Positions 38,189-51,045 of a DNA stretch of 64,000 bases are shown here, piece after piece. Numbering within the stretch: position 1 is the first letter of the stretch; the number at the start of each line of letters is the position of its first letter. The stretch comes from Linyphia triangularis (taxonomy: Eukaryota; Arthropoda; Arachnida; Araneae; Linyphiidae), in assembly GCA_963978545.1 (NCBI GenBank), contig OZ021723.1:101931537-101995536 (forward strand). The letters run 5' to 3'. The notes below the pieces were generated by a model. It ran no database searches, had not been told where the DNA came from, and was given only the letters and a program-made list of their open reading frames with translations. The position numbers and the translations under genes are program-made.

Positions 38189-41100
38189 GAATCTCCAATT
38201 CCAAATTTATAACATAAAAAAAATGTGAAGATGGTCAAAGGTTGGTCCAAATCTGTGCAGTTTAAAAGTTTTTCATCATTAATTTTCCCATGTTAATTGT
38301 ATGGGAAATTTCAAATTTTTCAATTTTCACAATCTTTTTGCACATTGTGTCATAAAAATCATCACCCCAATCAATTTCCACAATCGAATCGTCATTATAA
38401 CTACATTTTACTGCTCAATGTCAAGAAATGCAAATTTCACGTATTGAAAGTATATGGGGGACGATATTCAATGAATTATTTTTCAAAAAGTAAAAATCTC
38501 AATTTTTTTTCCTTTGGCGAAATTGAAGCTTTTTTTATTAGAATCTCCATTTCCAAATTTATAGCATAAAAAAAATGTGAAGATGGTCAAAGTTTGGTCC
38601 AAATCTGTGCAGTTTAAATATTTTTCATTTTCAATTTTCCCCATGTTAATTGTATAGGAAATTTCAAACTTTGCAATTTTCGAAATTTTACGATCTTTTT
38701 GCACCTTGTGTCATAAAAATCATCACCCCAATCAATTTCCACAATCAAATCGTCATTATAACTACATTTTACTGCTCAATGTCAAGAAATGCAAATTTCA
38801 CGTATTGAAAGTACATGGGGGACGATATTCAATGAATTATTTTTCAAAAAGTAAAAATCTCAATTTTTTTTCCTTTGGCGAAATTGAAGCTTTTATATTG
38901 GAGAATCTACATTTCCAATTTTTTAACATAAAAAAAATTCGAAGGTGGTCAAAGTTTGGTCCAAATCTGTTCAGTTTAAAAGTTTTTCATCTTTAATTTT
39001 CCCATGTTAATTGTATGGGAAATTTCAAATTTTTCAATTTTCACAATCTTTTTGCTTATTGTGTCACAAAAAGCATCACCCCAATCAATTTCCACAATCG
39101 AATCGTCATTATAACTACATTTTACTGCTCAATGTCAAGAAATGCAAATTTCACGTATTGAAAGTACATGGGGGACGATATTCAATGAATTATTTTTCAA
39201 AAAGTAAAAATCTCAATTTTTTTTCCTTTGGCGAAATTGAAGCTTTTATATATTAGAATCTCCATTTCCAAATTTATAGCATAAAAAAAATGTGAAGATG
39301 GTCAAAGGTTGGTCCAAATCTGTGCAGTTTAAATAATTTTCATTTTCCATTTTCCCCATGATAATTGTATAGGAAATTTCAATTTTCAACATTTTACGAT
39401 CTTTTTGCACCTTGTGTCATAAAAATCATCACCCCAATCAATTTCCACAATCAAATCGTCATTATAACTACATTTTACTGCTCAATGTCAAGAAATGCAA
39501 ATTTCACGTATTGAAAGTACATGGGGGACGATATTCAATGAATTATTTTTCAAAAAGTAAAAATCTCAATTGTTTTCCTTTGGCGAAATTGAAGCTTTTA
39601 TATATTAGAATCTCCATTTCCAAATTTATAGCATAAAAAAAATGTGAAGATGGTCAAAGGTTGGTCCAAATCTGTGCAGTTTAAATATTTTTCATTTTCA
39701 ATTTTCCCCATGTTAATTGTATAGGAAATTTCAAACTTTGCAATTTTCGAAATTTTACGATCTTTTTGCACCTTGTGTCATAAAAATCATCACCCCAATC
39801 AATTTCCACAATCAAATCGTCATTATAACTACATTTTAATGCTCAATGTCAAGAAATGCAAATTTCACGTATTGAAAGTACATGGGGGACGATATTCAAT
39901 GAATTATTTTTCAAAAAGTAAAAATCTCAATTTTTTTTTCCTTTGGCGAAATTGAAGCTTTTATATTTGAGAATCTACATTTCCATTTTTTAACATAAAA
40001 AAAATGCGAAGGTGGTCAAAGTTTGGTCCAAATCTGTTCAGTTTAAAAGTTTTTCATCTCTAATTTTCCCATGTTAATTGTATGGGAAATTTCAAATTTT
40101 TCAATTTTCACAATCTTTTTGCACATTGTGTCACAAAAATCATCACCCCAATCAATTTCCACAATCGAATTGTCATTATAACTACATTTTACTGCTCAAT
40201 GTCAAGAAATGCAAATTTCACGTATTGAAAGTACATGGGGGACGATATTCAATGAATTATTTTTCAAAAAGTAAAAATCTCAATTTTTTTTCCTTTGGCG
40301 AAATTGAAGCTTTTATATATTAGAATCTCCATTTCCAAATTTATAGCATAAAAAAAATGTGAAGATGGTCAAAGGTTGGTCCAAATCTGTGCAGTTTAAA
40401 TAATTTTCATTTTCCATTTTCCCCATGATAATTGTATAGGAAATTTCAATTTTCAAAATTTTACGATCTTTTTGCACCTTGTGTCATAAAAATCATCACC
40501 CCAATCAATTTCCACAATCAAATCGTCATTATAACTACATTTTACTGCTCAATGTCAAGAAATGCAAATTTCACGTATTGAAAGTACGTGGGGGACGATA
40601 TTCAATGAATTATTTTTCAAAAAGTAAAAATCTCAATTTTTTTTCCTTTGTCGAAATTGAAGCTTTTATATATTAGAATCTCCATTTCCAAATTTATAGC
40701 ATAAAAAAAATGTGAAGATGGTCAAAGGTTGGTCCAAATCTGTGCAGTTTAAATATTTTTCATTTTCAAATTTCCCATGTTAAATGTATAGGAAATTTCA
40801 AACTTTGCAATTTTCGAAATTTTACGATCTTTTTGCACCTTGTGTCATAAAAATCATCACCCCAGTAAATTTCCACAATCGAATCGTCATTATAACTACA
40901 TTTTACTGCTCAATGTCAAGAAATGCAAATTTCACGTATTGAAAATACATGGGGGACGATATTCAATGAATTATTTTTCAAAAAGTAAAAATCTCAATTT
41001 TTTTTTCCTTTGGCGAAATTGAAGCTTTTATATTGGAGAATCTACATTTCCAATTTTTTAACATAAAAAAAATGCGAAGGTGGTCAAAGTTTGGTCCAAA

Positions 41101-42821
41101 TCTGTTCAGTTTAAAAGTTTTTCATCTTTAATTTTCCCATGTTAATTGTATGGGAAATTTCAAATTTTTCAATTTTCACAATCTTTTTGCACATTGTGTC
41201 ACAAAAATCATCACCCCAATCAATTTCGACAATCGAATCGTCATTATAACTACATTTTACTGCTCAATGTCAAGAAATGCAAATTTCACGTATTGAAAGT
41301 ACATGGGGGACGATATTCAATGAATTATTTTTCAAAAAGTAAAAATCTCAATTTTTTTTTCCTTTGGCGAAATTGAAGCTTTTATATATTAGAATCTCCA
41401 TTTCCAAATTTATAGCATAAAAAAAATGTGAAGATGGTCAAAGGTTGGTCCAAATATGTGCAGTTTAAATATTTTTCATTTTCAATTTTCCCCATGTTAA
41501 TTGTATAGGAAATTTCAAACTTTGCAATTTTCGAAATTTTACGATCTTTTTGCACCTTGTGTCATAAAAATCATCACCCCAATCAATTTCCACAATCAAA
41601 TCGTCATTATAACTACATTTTACTGCTCAATGTCAAGAAATGCAAATTTCACGTATTGAAAGTACGTGGGGGACGATATTCAATGAATTATCTTTCAAAA
41701 AGTAAAAATCTCAATTTTTTTTCCTTTGGCGAAATTGAAGCTTTTATATATTAGAATCTCCAATTCCAAATTTATAACATAAAAAAAATGTGAAGATGGT
41801 CAAAGGTTGGTCCAAATCTGTGCAGTTTAAATATTTTTCATTTTCAAATTTCCCATGTTAAATGTATAGGAAATTTCAAACTTTGCAATTTTCGAAATTT
41901 TACGATCTTTTTGCACCTTGTGTCATAAAAATCATCACCCCAATCAATTTCCACAATCGAATCGTCATTATAACTACATTTTACTGCTCAATGTCAAGAA
42001 ATGCAAATTTCACGTATTGAAAGTACATGGGGGACGATATTCAATGAATTATTTTTCAAAAAGTAAAAATCTCAATTTTTTTTCCTTTGGCGAAATTGAA
42101 GCTTTTATATAGGCGAATCTCCATTTCCAAATTTATAGCATAAAAAAAATGTGAAGATGGTCAAAGGTTGGTCCAAATCTGTGCAGTTTAAAAGTTTTTC
42201 ATCATTAATTTTCCCATGTTAATTGTATGGGAAATTTCAAATTTTTATATTTTTCACAATCTTTTTACACCTTGTGTCATAAAAATCATCACCCCAATCA
42301 ATTTCCACAATCGAATCGTCATTATAACTACATTTTACTGCTCAATGTCAAGAAATGGAAATTTCACGTATTGAAAAAACATGGGGGACGATATTCAATG
42401 AATTATTTTTCAAAAAGTAAAAATCTCAATTTTTTTTCCTTTGGCGAAATTGAAGCTTTTATATATTAGAATCTCCATTTCCAAATTTATAGCATAAAAA
42501 AAATGTGAAGATGGTCAAAGGTTGGTCCAAATCTGTGCAGTTTAAATAATTTTCATTTTCCATTTTCCCCATGATAATTGTATAGGAAATTTCAATTTTC
42601 AAAATTTTACGATCTTTTTGCACCTTGTGTCATAAAAATCATCACCCCAATCAATTTCCACAATCAAATCGTCATTATAACTACATTTTACTGCTCAATG
42701 TCAAGAAATGCAAATTTCACGTATTGAAAGTACATGGGGGACGATATTCAATGAATTATTTTTCAAAAAGTAAAAATCTCAATTTTTTTTCCTTTGGCGA
42801 AATTGAAGCTTTTATATTGGA
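38189..42821 (+). repeat. α'-rich irregular block α' γ α' δ γ α' δ β α' γ β α' δ (copy 1)
   Basis: Monomers start at 38189, 38541, 38903, 39256, 39608, 39971, 40323, 40676, 41038, 41392, 41754, 42115 and 42469. Private variants include TTGCTTATTGTGTCAC and AAGCATCACC near 39053, CAATTGTTTTCC (interrupted T tract) near 39568, TTTAATGCTC near 39836, TATTTGAGAATC at 39965, CGAATTGTCATT near 40165, ATTTCGACAATC at 41223, ATATAGGCGAATC at 42107, and TTTTTATATTTTTC near 42241. The block contains no regular tetramer. Confidence 0.9.
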
Positions 42822-44976
42822 GAATCTACATTTCCAATTTTTTAACATAAAAAAAATGCGAAGGTGGTCAAAGTTTGGTCCAAATCTGTTCGGTTTAAAA
42901 GTTTTTCATCTTTAATTTTCCCATGTTAATTGTATGGGAAATTTCAAATTTTTCAATTTTCACAATCTTTTTGCACATTGTGTCATAAAAATCATCACCC
43001 CAATCAATTTCCACAATCGAATCGTCATTATAACTACATTTTACTGCTCAATGTCAAGAAATGCAAATTTCACGTATTGAAAGTACATGGGGGACGATAT
43101 TCAATGAATTATTTTTCAAAAAGTAAAAATCTCAATTTTTTTTCCTTTGGCGAAATTGAAGCTTTTTTATATTAGAATCTCCATTTCCAAATTTATAGCA
43201 TAAAAAAAATGTGAAGATGGTCAAAGGTTGGTCCAAATCTGTGCAGTTTAAATATTTTTCATTTTCAATTTTCCCCATGTTAATTGTATAGGAAATTTCA
43301 AACTTTGCAATTTTCGAAATTTTACGATCTTTTTGCACCTTGTGTCATAAAAATCATCACCCCAGTAAATTTCCACAATCGAATCGTCATTATAACTACA
43401 TTTTACTGCTCAATGTCAAGAAATGCAAATTTCACGTATTGAAAATACATGGGGGACGATATTCAATGAATTATTTTTCAAAAAGTAAAAATCTCAATTT
43501 TTTTTTTCCTTTGCCGAAATTGAAGCTTTTATATTGGAGAATCTACATTTCCAATTTTTTAACATAAAAAAAATGCGAATAAAGTGGTCAAAGTTTGGTC
43601 CAAATCTGTTAAGTTTAAAAGTTTTTCATCTTTAATTTTCCCATGTTAATTGTATGGGAAATTTCAAATTTTTCAATTTTCACAATCTTTTTGCACATTG
43701 TGTCATAAAAATCATCACCCCAATCAATTTCCACAATCGAATCGTCATTATAACTACATTTTACTGCTCAATGTCAAGAAATGCAAATTTCACGTATTGA
43801 AAGTACATGGGGGACGATATTCAATGAATTATTTTTCAAAAAGTAAAAATCTCAATTTTTTTTCCTTTGGCGAAATTGAAGCTTTTTTATATTAGAATCT
43901 CCATTTCCAAATTTATAGCATAAAAAAAATGTGAAGATGGTCAAAGGTTGGTCCAAATCTGTGCAGTTTAAATATTTTTCATTTTCAATTTTCCCCATGT
44001 TAATTGTATAGGAAATTTCAAACTTTGCAATTTTCGAAATTTTACGATCTTTTTGCACCTTGTGTCATAAAAATCATCACCCCAGTAAATTTCCACAATC
44101 GAATCGTCATTATAACTACATTTTACTGCTCAATGTCAAGAAATGCAAATTTCACGTATTGAAAATACATGGGGGACGATATTCAATGAATTATTTTTCA
44201 AAAAGTAAAAATCTCAATTTTTTTTTTCCTTTGCCGAAATTGAAGCTTTTATATTGGAGAATCTACATTTCCAATTTTTTAACATAAAAAAAATGCGAAT
44301 AAAGTGGTCAAAGTTTGGTCCAAATCTGTTCAGTTTAAAAGTTTTTCATCTTTAATTTTCCCATGTTAATTGTATGGGAAATTTCAAATTTTTCAATTTT
44401 CACAATCTTTTTGCACATTGTGTCATAAAAATCATCACCCCAATCAATTTCCACAATCGAATCGTCATTATAACTACATTTTACTGCTCAATGTCAAGAA
44501 ATGCAAATTTCACGTATTGAAAGTACATGGGGGACGATATTCAATGAATTATTTTTCAAAAAGTAAAAATCTCAATTTTTTTTCCTTTGACGAAATTGAA
44601 GCTTTTTTATATTAGAATCTCCATTTCCAAATTTATAGCATAAAAAAAATGCGAAGATGGTCAAAGGTTGGTCCAAATCTGTGCAGTTTAAATATTTTTC
44701 ATTTTCAATTTTCCCCATGTTAATTGTATAGGAAATTTCAAACTTTGCAATTTTCGAAATTTTACGATCTTTTTGCACCTTGTGTCATAAAAATCATCAC
44801 CCCAATCAATTTCCACAATCAAATCGTCATTATAACTACATTTTACTGCTCAATGTCAAGAAATGCAAATTTCACGTATTGAAAGTACATGGGGGACGAT
44901 ATTCAATGAATTATTTTTCAAAAAGTAAAAATCTCAATTTTTTTTCCTTTGGCGAAATTGAAGCTTTTATATTGGA
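42822..44976 (+). repeat. Three tandem α'γ dimers, 720-bp period (copy 1)
   Basis: Monomers start at 42822, 43175, 43539, 43895, 44259 and 44615. Anchors 42978/43698/44418 and 43340/44060/44780 are each 720 bp apart. The second and third α' begin with GCGAATAAAGTGG, a 3-bp net insertion relative to GCGAAGGTGG that occurs in no other part of the window except the duplicate at 57.5-59.6 kb. The γ members of the first two dimers have a T10 tract followed by TTTGCCG. The dimers differ at CTGTTAAG (43609) against CTGTTCAG (44329). Confidence 0.92.
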
Positions 44977-47835
44977 GAATCTACATTTCCAATTTTTTAA
45001 CATAAAAAAAATGCGAAGGTGGTCAAAGTTTGGTCCAAATCTGTTCAGTTTAAAAGTTTTTCATCTTTAATTTTCCCATGTTAATTGTATGGGAAATTTC
45101 AAATTTTTCAATTTTCACAATCTTTTTGCACATTATGTCACAAAAATCATCACCCCAATCAATTTCCACAATCGAATCGTCATTATAACTACATTTTAAT
45201 GCTCAATGTCAAGAAATGCAAATTTCACGTATTGAAAGTACATGGGGGACGATATTCAATGAATTATTTTTCAAAAAGTAAAAATCTCAATTTTTTTTCC
45301 CTTGGCGAAATTGAAGCTTTTATATATTAGAATCTCCATTTCCAAATTTATAGCATAAAAAAAATGTGAAGATGGTCAAAGGTTGGTCCAAATCTGTGCA
45401 GTTTAAATATTTTTCATTTTCAAATTTCCCATGTTAAATGTATAGGAAATTTCAAACTTTGCAATTTTCGAAATTTTACGATCTTTTTGCACCTTGTGTC
45501 ATAAAAATCATCACCCCAGTAAATTTCCACAATCGAATCGTCATTATAACTACATTTTACTGCTCAATGTCAAGAAATGCAAATTTCACGTATTGAAAAT
45601 ACATGGGGGACGATATTCAATGAATTATTTTTCAAAAAGTAAAAATCTCAATTTTTTTTCCTTTGGCGAAATTGAAGCTTTTATATTGGAGAATCTACAT
45701 TTCCAATTTTTTAACATAAAAAAAATGCGAAGGTGGTCAAAGTTTGGTCCAAATCTCTTCAGTTTAAAAGTTTTTCATCTCTAATTTTCCCATGTTAATT
45801 GTATGGGAAATTTCAAATTTTTCAATTTTCACAATCTTTTTGCACATTGTGTCACAAAAATCATCACCCCAATCAATTTCCACAATCAAATCGTCATTAT
45901 AACTACATTTTACTGCTCAATGTCAAGAAATGCAAATTTCACGTATTGAAAGTACGTGGGGGACGATATTCAATGAATTATTTTTCAAAAAGTAAAAATC
46001 TCAATTTTTTTTCCTTTGTCGAAATTGAAGCTTTTATATATTAGAATCTCCATTTCCAAATTTATAGCATAAAAAAAATGTGTAGATGGTCAAAGGTTGG
46101 TCCAAATCTGTGCAGTTTAAATATTTTTCATTTTCAAATTTCCCATGTTAAATGTATAGGAAATTTCAAACTTTGCAATTTTCGAAATTTTACGATCTTT
46201 TTGCACCTTGTGTCATAAAAATCATCACCCCAGTAAATTTCCACAATCGAATCGTCATTATAACTACATTTTACTGCTCAATGTCAAGTAATGCAAATTT
46301 CACGTATTGAAAATACATGGGGGACGATATTCAATGAATTATTTTTCAAAAAGTAAAAATCTCAATTTTTTTTTCCTTTGGCGAAATTGAAGCTTTTATA
46401 TTGGAGAATCTACATTTCCAATTTTTTAACATAAAAAAAATGCGAAGGTGGTCAAAGTTTGGTCCAAATCTGTTCAGTTTAAAAGTTTTCATCTTTAATT
46501 TTCCCATGTTAATTGTATGTTAAATTTCAAATTTTTCAATTTTCACAATCTTTTTGCACATTGTGTCATAAAAATCATCACCCCAATCAATTTCCACAAT
46601 CGAATCGTCATTATAACTACATTTTACTGCTCAATGTCAAGAAATGCAAATTTCACGTATTGAAAGTACATGGGGGACGATATTCAATGAATTATTTTTC
46701 AAAAAGTAAAAATCTCAATTTTTTTTCCTTTGGCGAAATTGAAGCTTTTATATTGGAGAATCTACATTTCCAATTTTTTAACATAAAAAAAATGCGAAGG
46801 TGGTCAAAGTTTGGTCCAAATCTGTGCAGTTTAAATATTTTTCATTTTCAATTTTCCCCATGTTAATTGTATAGGAAATTTCAAACTTTGCAATTTTCGA
46901 AATTTTACGATCTTTTTGCACCTTGTGTCATAAAAATCATCACCCCAATCAATTTCCACAATCAAATCGTCATTATAACTACATTTTACTGCTCAATGTC
47001 AAGAAATGCAAATTTCACGTATTGAAAGTACGTGGGGGACGATATTCAATGAATTATTTTTCAAAAAGTAAAAATCTCAATTTTTTTTCCTTTGGCGAAA
47101 TTGAAGCTTTTATATATTAGAATCTCCAATTCCAAATTTATAACATAAAAAAAATGTGAAGATTGTCAAAGGTTGGTCCAAATCTGTGCAGTTTAAAAGT
47201 TTTTCATCATTAATTTTCCCATGTTAATTGTATGGGAAATTTCAAATTTTTCAATTTTCACAATCTTTTTACACCTTGTGTCATAAAAATCATCACCCCA
47301 ATCAATTTCCACAATCGAATCGTCATTATAACTACATTTTACTGCTCAATGTCAAGAAATGCAAATTTCACGTATTGAAAGTACATGGGGGACGATATTC
47401 AATGAATTATTTTTCAAAAAGTAAAAATCTCAATTTTTTTTCCTTTGGCGAAATTGAAGCTTTTTTATATTAGAATCTCCATTTCCAAATTTATAGCATA
47501 AAAAAAATGTGAAGATGGTCAAAGGTTGGTCCAAATCTGTGCAGTTTAAATATTTTTCATTTTCAATTTTCCCCATGTTAATTGTATAGGAAATTTCAAA
47601 CTTTGCAATTTTCGAAACTTTACGATCTTTTTGCACCTTGTGTCATAAAAATCATCATCCCAGTAAATTTCCACAATCGAATCGTCATTATAACTACATT
47701 TTACTGCTCAATGTCAAGAAATGCAAATTTCACGTATTGAAAATACATGGGGGACGATATTCAATGAATTATTTTTCAAAAAGTAAAAATCTCAATTTTT
47801 TTTTCCTTTGGCGAAATTGAAGCTTTTATATTGGA
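44977..47835 (+). repeat. α' β α' β α αγ α' γ block (copy 1)
   Basis: Monomers start at 44977, 45330, 45691, 46044, 46406, 46758, 47120 and 47473. It has an anchor variant TTATGTCAC at 45133, CTCTTCAG near 45755 and GAAGATTGTC near 47158. Old-type α reappears at 46406, followed as usual by an αγ hybrid. Identity with the second copy ends in the last γ. From 47614 the sequence differs, and that monomer then carries the CATCATCCC marker (47658) otherwise seen only at 14846 and 28777. Confidence 0.9.
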
Positions 47836-50692
47836 GAATCTACATTTCCAATTTTTTAACATAAAAAAAATGCGAAGGTGGTCAAAGTTTGGTCCAAATC
47901 TGTTCAGTTTAAAAGTTTTCATCTTTAATTTTCCCATGTTAATTGTATGTTAAATTTCAAATTTTTCAATTTTCACAATCTTTTTGCACATTGTGTCATA
48001 AAAATCATCACCCCAATCAATTTCCACAATCGAATCGTCATTATAACTACATTTTACTGCTCAATGTCAAGAAATGCAAATTTCACGTATTGAAAGTACA
48101 TGGGGGACGATATTCAATGAATTATTTTTCAAAAAGTAAAAATCTCAATTTTTTTTCCTTTGTCGAAATTGAAGCTTTTATATATTAGAATCTCCATTTC
48201 CAAATTTATAGCATAAAAAAAATGTGAAGATGGTCAAAGGTTAGTCCAAATCTGTGCAGTTTAAATATTTTTCATTTTCAAATTTCCCATGTTAAATGTA
48301 TAGGAAATTTCAAACTTTGCAATTTTCGAAAATTTACGATCTTTTTGCACCTTGTGTCATAAAAATCATCACCCCAATCAATTTCCACAATCGAATCGTC
48401 ATTATAACTACATTTTACTGCTCAATGTCAAGAAATGCAAATTTCACGTATTGAAAGTACATGGGGGACGATATTCAATGAATTATTTTTCAAAAAGTAA
48501 AAATCTCAATTTTTTTTCCTTTGGCGAAATTGAAGCTTTTATATATTAGAATCTCCATTTTCAAATTTATAGCATAAAAAAAATGTGAAGATGGTCAAAG
48601 GTTGGTCCAAATCTGTGCAGTTTAAATATTTTTCATTTTCAATTTTCCCCATGTTAATTGTATAGGAAATTTCAAACTTTGCAATTTTCGAAATTTTACG
48701 ATCTTTTTGCACCTTGTGTCATAAAAATCATCACCCCAATCAATTTCCACAATCGAATCGTCATTATAACTACATTTTACTGCTCAATGTCAAGAAATGC
48801 AAATTTCACGTATTGAAAGTACATGGGGGACGATATTCAATGAATTATTTTTCAAAAAGTAAAAATCTCAATTTTTTTTCCTTTGGCGAAATTGAAGCTT
48901 TTATATATTAGAATCTACATTTCCAAATTTATAGCATAAAAAAAATGTGAAGATGGTCAAAGGTTGGTCCAAATCTGTGCAGTTTAAATAATTTTCATTT
49001 TCCATTTTCCCCATGATAATTGTATAGGAAATTTCAATTTTCAAAATTTTACGATCTTTTTGCACCTTGTGTCATAAAAATCATCACCCCAGTAAATTTC
49101 CACAATCGAATCGTCATTATAACTTTATTTTACTGCTCAATGTCAAGAAATGCAAATTTCACGTATTGAAAATACATGGGGGACGATATTCAATGAATTA
49201 TTTTTCAAAAAGTAAAAATCTCAATTTTTTTTTCCTTTGGCGAAATTGAAGCTTTTATATTGGAGAATCTACATTTCCAATTTTTTAACATAAAAAAAAT
49301 GCGAAGGTGGTCAAAGTTTGGTCCAAATCTGTTCAGTTTAAAAGTTTTCATCTTTAATTTTCCCATGTTAATTGTATGTTAAATTTCAAATTTTTCAATT
49401 TTCACAATCTTTTTGCACATTGTGTCATAAAAATCATCACCCCAATCAATTTCCACAATCGAATCGTCATTATAACTACATTTTACTGCTCAATGTCAAG
49501 AAATGCAAATTTCACGTATTGAAAGTACATGGGGGACGATATTCAATGAATTATTTTTCAAAAAGTAAAAATCTCAATTTTTTTTCCTTTGTCGAAATTG
49601 AAGCTTTTATATATTAGAATCTCCATTTCCAAATTTATAGCATAAAAAAAATGTGAAGATGGTCAAAGGTTAGTCCAAATCTGTGCAGTTTAAATATTTT
49701 TCATTTTCAAATTTCCCATGTTAAATGTATAGGAAATTTCAAACTTTGCAATTTTCGAAAATTTACGATCTTTTTGCACCTTGTGTCATAAAAATCATCA
49801 CCCCAATCAATTTCCACAATCGAATCGTCATTATAACTACATTTTACTGCTCAATGTCAAGAAATGCAAATTTCACGTATTGAAAGTACATGGGGGACGA
49901 TATTCAATGAATTATTTTTCAAAAAGTAAAAATCTCAATTTTTTTTCCTTTGGCGAAATTGAAGCTTTTATATATTAGAATCTCCATTTTCAAATTTATA
50001 GCATAAAAAAAATGTGAAGATGGTCAAAGGTTGGTCCAAATCTGTGCAGTTTAAATATTTTTCATTTTCAATTTTCCCCATGTTAATTGTATAGGAAATT
50101 TCAAACTTTGCAATTTTCGAAAATTTACGATCTTTTTGCACCTTGTGTCATAAAAATCATCACCCCAATCAATTTCCACAATCGAATCGTCATTATAACT
50201 ACATTTTACTGCTCAATGTCAAGAAATGCAAATTTCACGTATTGAAAGTACATGGGGGACGATATTCAATGAATTATTTTTCAAAAAGTAAAAATCTCAA
50301 TTTTTTTTCCTTTGGCGAAATTGAAGCTTTTATATATTAGAATCTACATTTCCAAATTTATAGCATAAAAAAAATGTGAAGATGGTCAAAGGTTGGTCCA
50401 AATCTGTGCAGTTTAAATAATTTTCATTTTCCATTTTCCCCATGATAATTGTATAGGAAATTTCAATTTTCAAAATTTTACGATCTTTTTGCACCTTGTG
50501 TCATAAAAATCATCACCCCAATCAATTTCCACAATCAAATCGTCATTATAACTACATTTTACTGCTCAATGTCAAGAAATGCAAATTTCACGTATTGAAA
50601 GTACATGGGGGACGATATTCAATGAATTATTTTTCAAAAAGTAAAAATCTCAATTTTTTTTCCTTTGGCGAAATTGAAGCTTTTATATATTA
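47836..50692 (+). repeat. αβγδ-αβγδ island inside the α' domain
   Basis: Monomers start at 47836, 48188, 48549, 48911, 49265, 49617, 49978 and 50340. This is the left-half tetramer twice. It aligns with 15024-17880 at an offset of 32,812 bp (then 32,813 after a T8/T9 change), starting from the shared CATCATCCC marker upstream. The γ at 49978 has the β-type CGAAAATTTACG instead of CGAAATTTTACG. The last δ is of the AATCAATTTCC type. Confidence 0.92.
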
Positions 50693-51045
50693 GAATCTCC
50701 ATTTCCAAATTTATAGCATAAAAAAAATGTGAAGATGGTCAAAGGTTGGTCCAAATCTGTGCAGTTTAAAAGTTTTTCATCATTAATTTTCCCATGTTAA
50801 TTGTATGGGAAATTTCAAATTTTTCAATTTTCACAATCTTTTTACACCTTGTGTCATAAAAATCATCACCCCAATCAATTTCCACAATCGAATCGTCATT
50901 ATAACTACATTTTACTGCTCAATGTCAAGAAATGGAAATTTCACGTATTGAAAATACATGGGGGACGATATTCAATGAATTATTTTTCAAAAAGTAAAAA
51001 TCTCAATTTTTTTTCCTTTGGCGAAATTGAAGCTTTTATATATTA
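50693..51045 (+). repeat. Single α' monomer, partner of the one at 35361
   Basis: It shares TTTTTACACCTTG, AATGGAAATTTC and GAAAATACATGGG with the α' at 35361, at an offset of 15,332 bp. It is followed directly by the A7 δ at 51046. Its partner is followed by two more monomers (35714 and 36059), so the offset then falls to 14,634 bp. Confidence 0.9.

Larger units (their letters stand above)
36321..47613 (+). repeat. Large duplicated tract, right-half copy 1 (11.3 kb)
   Basis: All anchors from 36567 to 47276 have partners exactly 14,634 bp (41 monomers) downstream. The left boundary mismatches are at 36301 and 36320, and the right boundary mismatch is at 47614. Two substitutions were noticed (39390, 41228). 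Leftward of the boundary the homology continues at another offset (15,332 bp) for roughly 34.9-35.8 kb, so the copies differ by a 698-bp indel. Confidence 0.92.
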
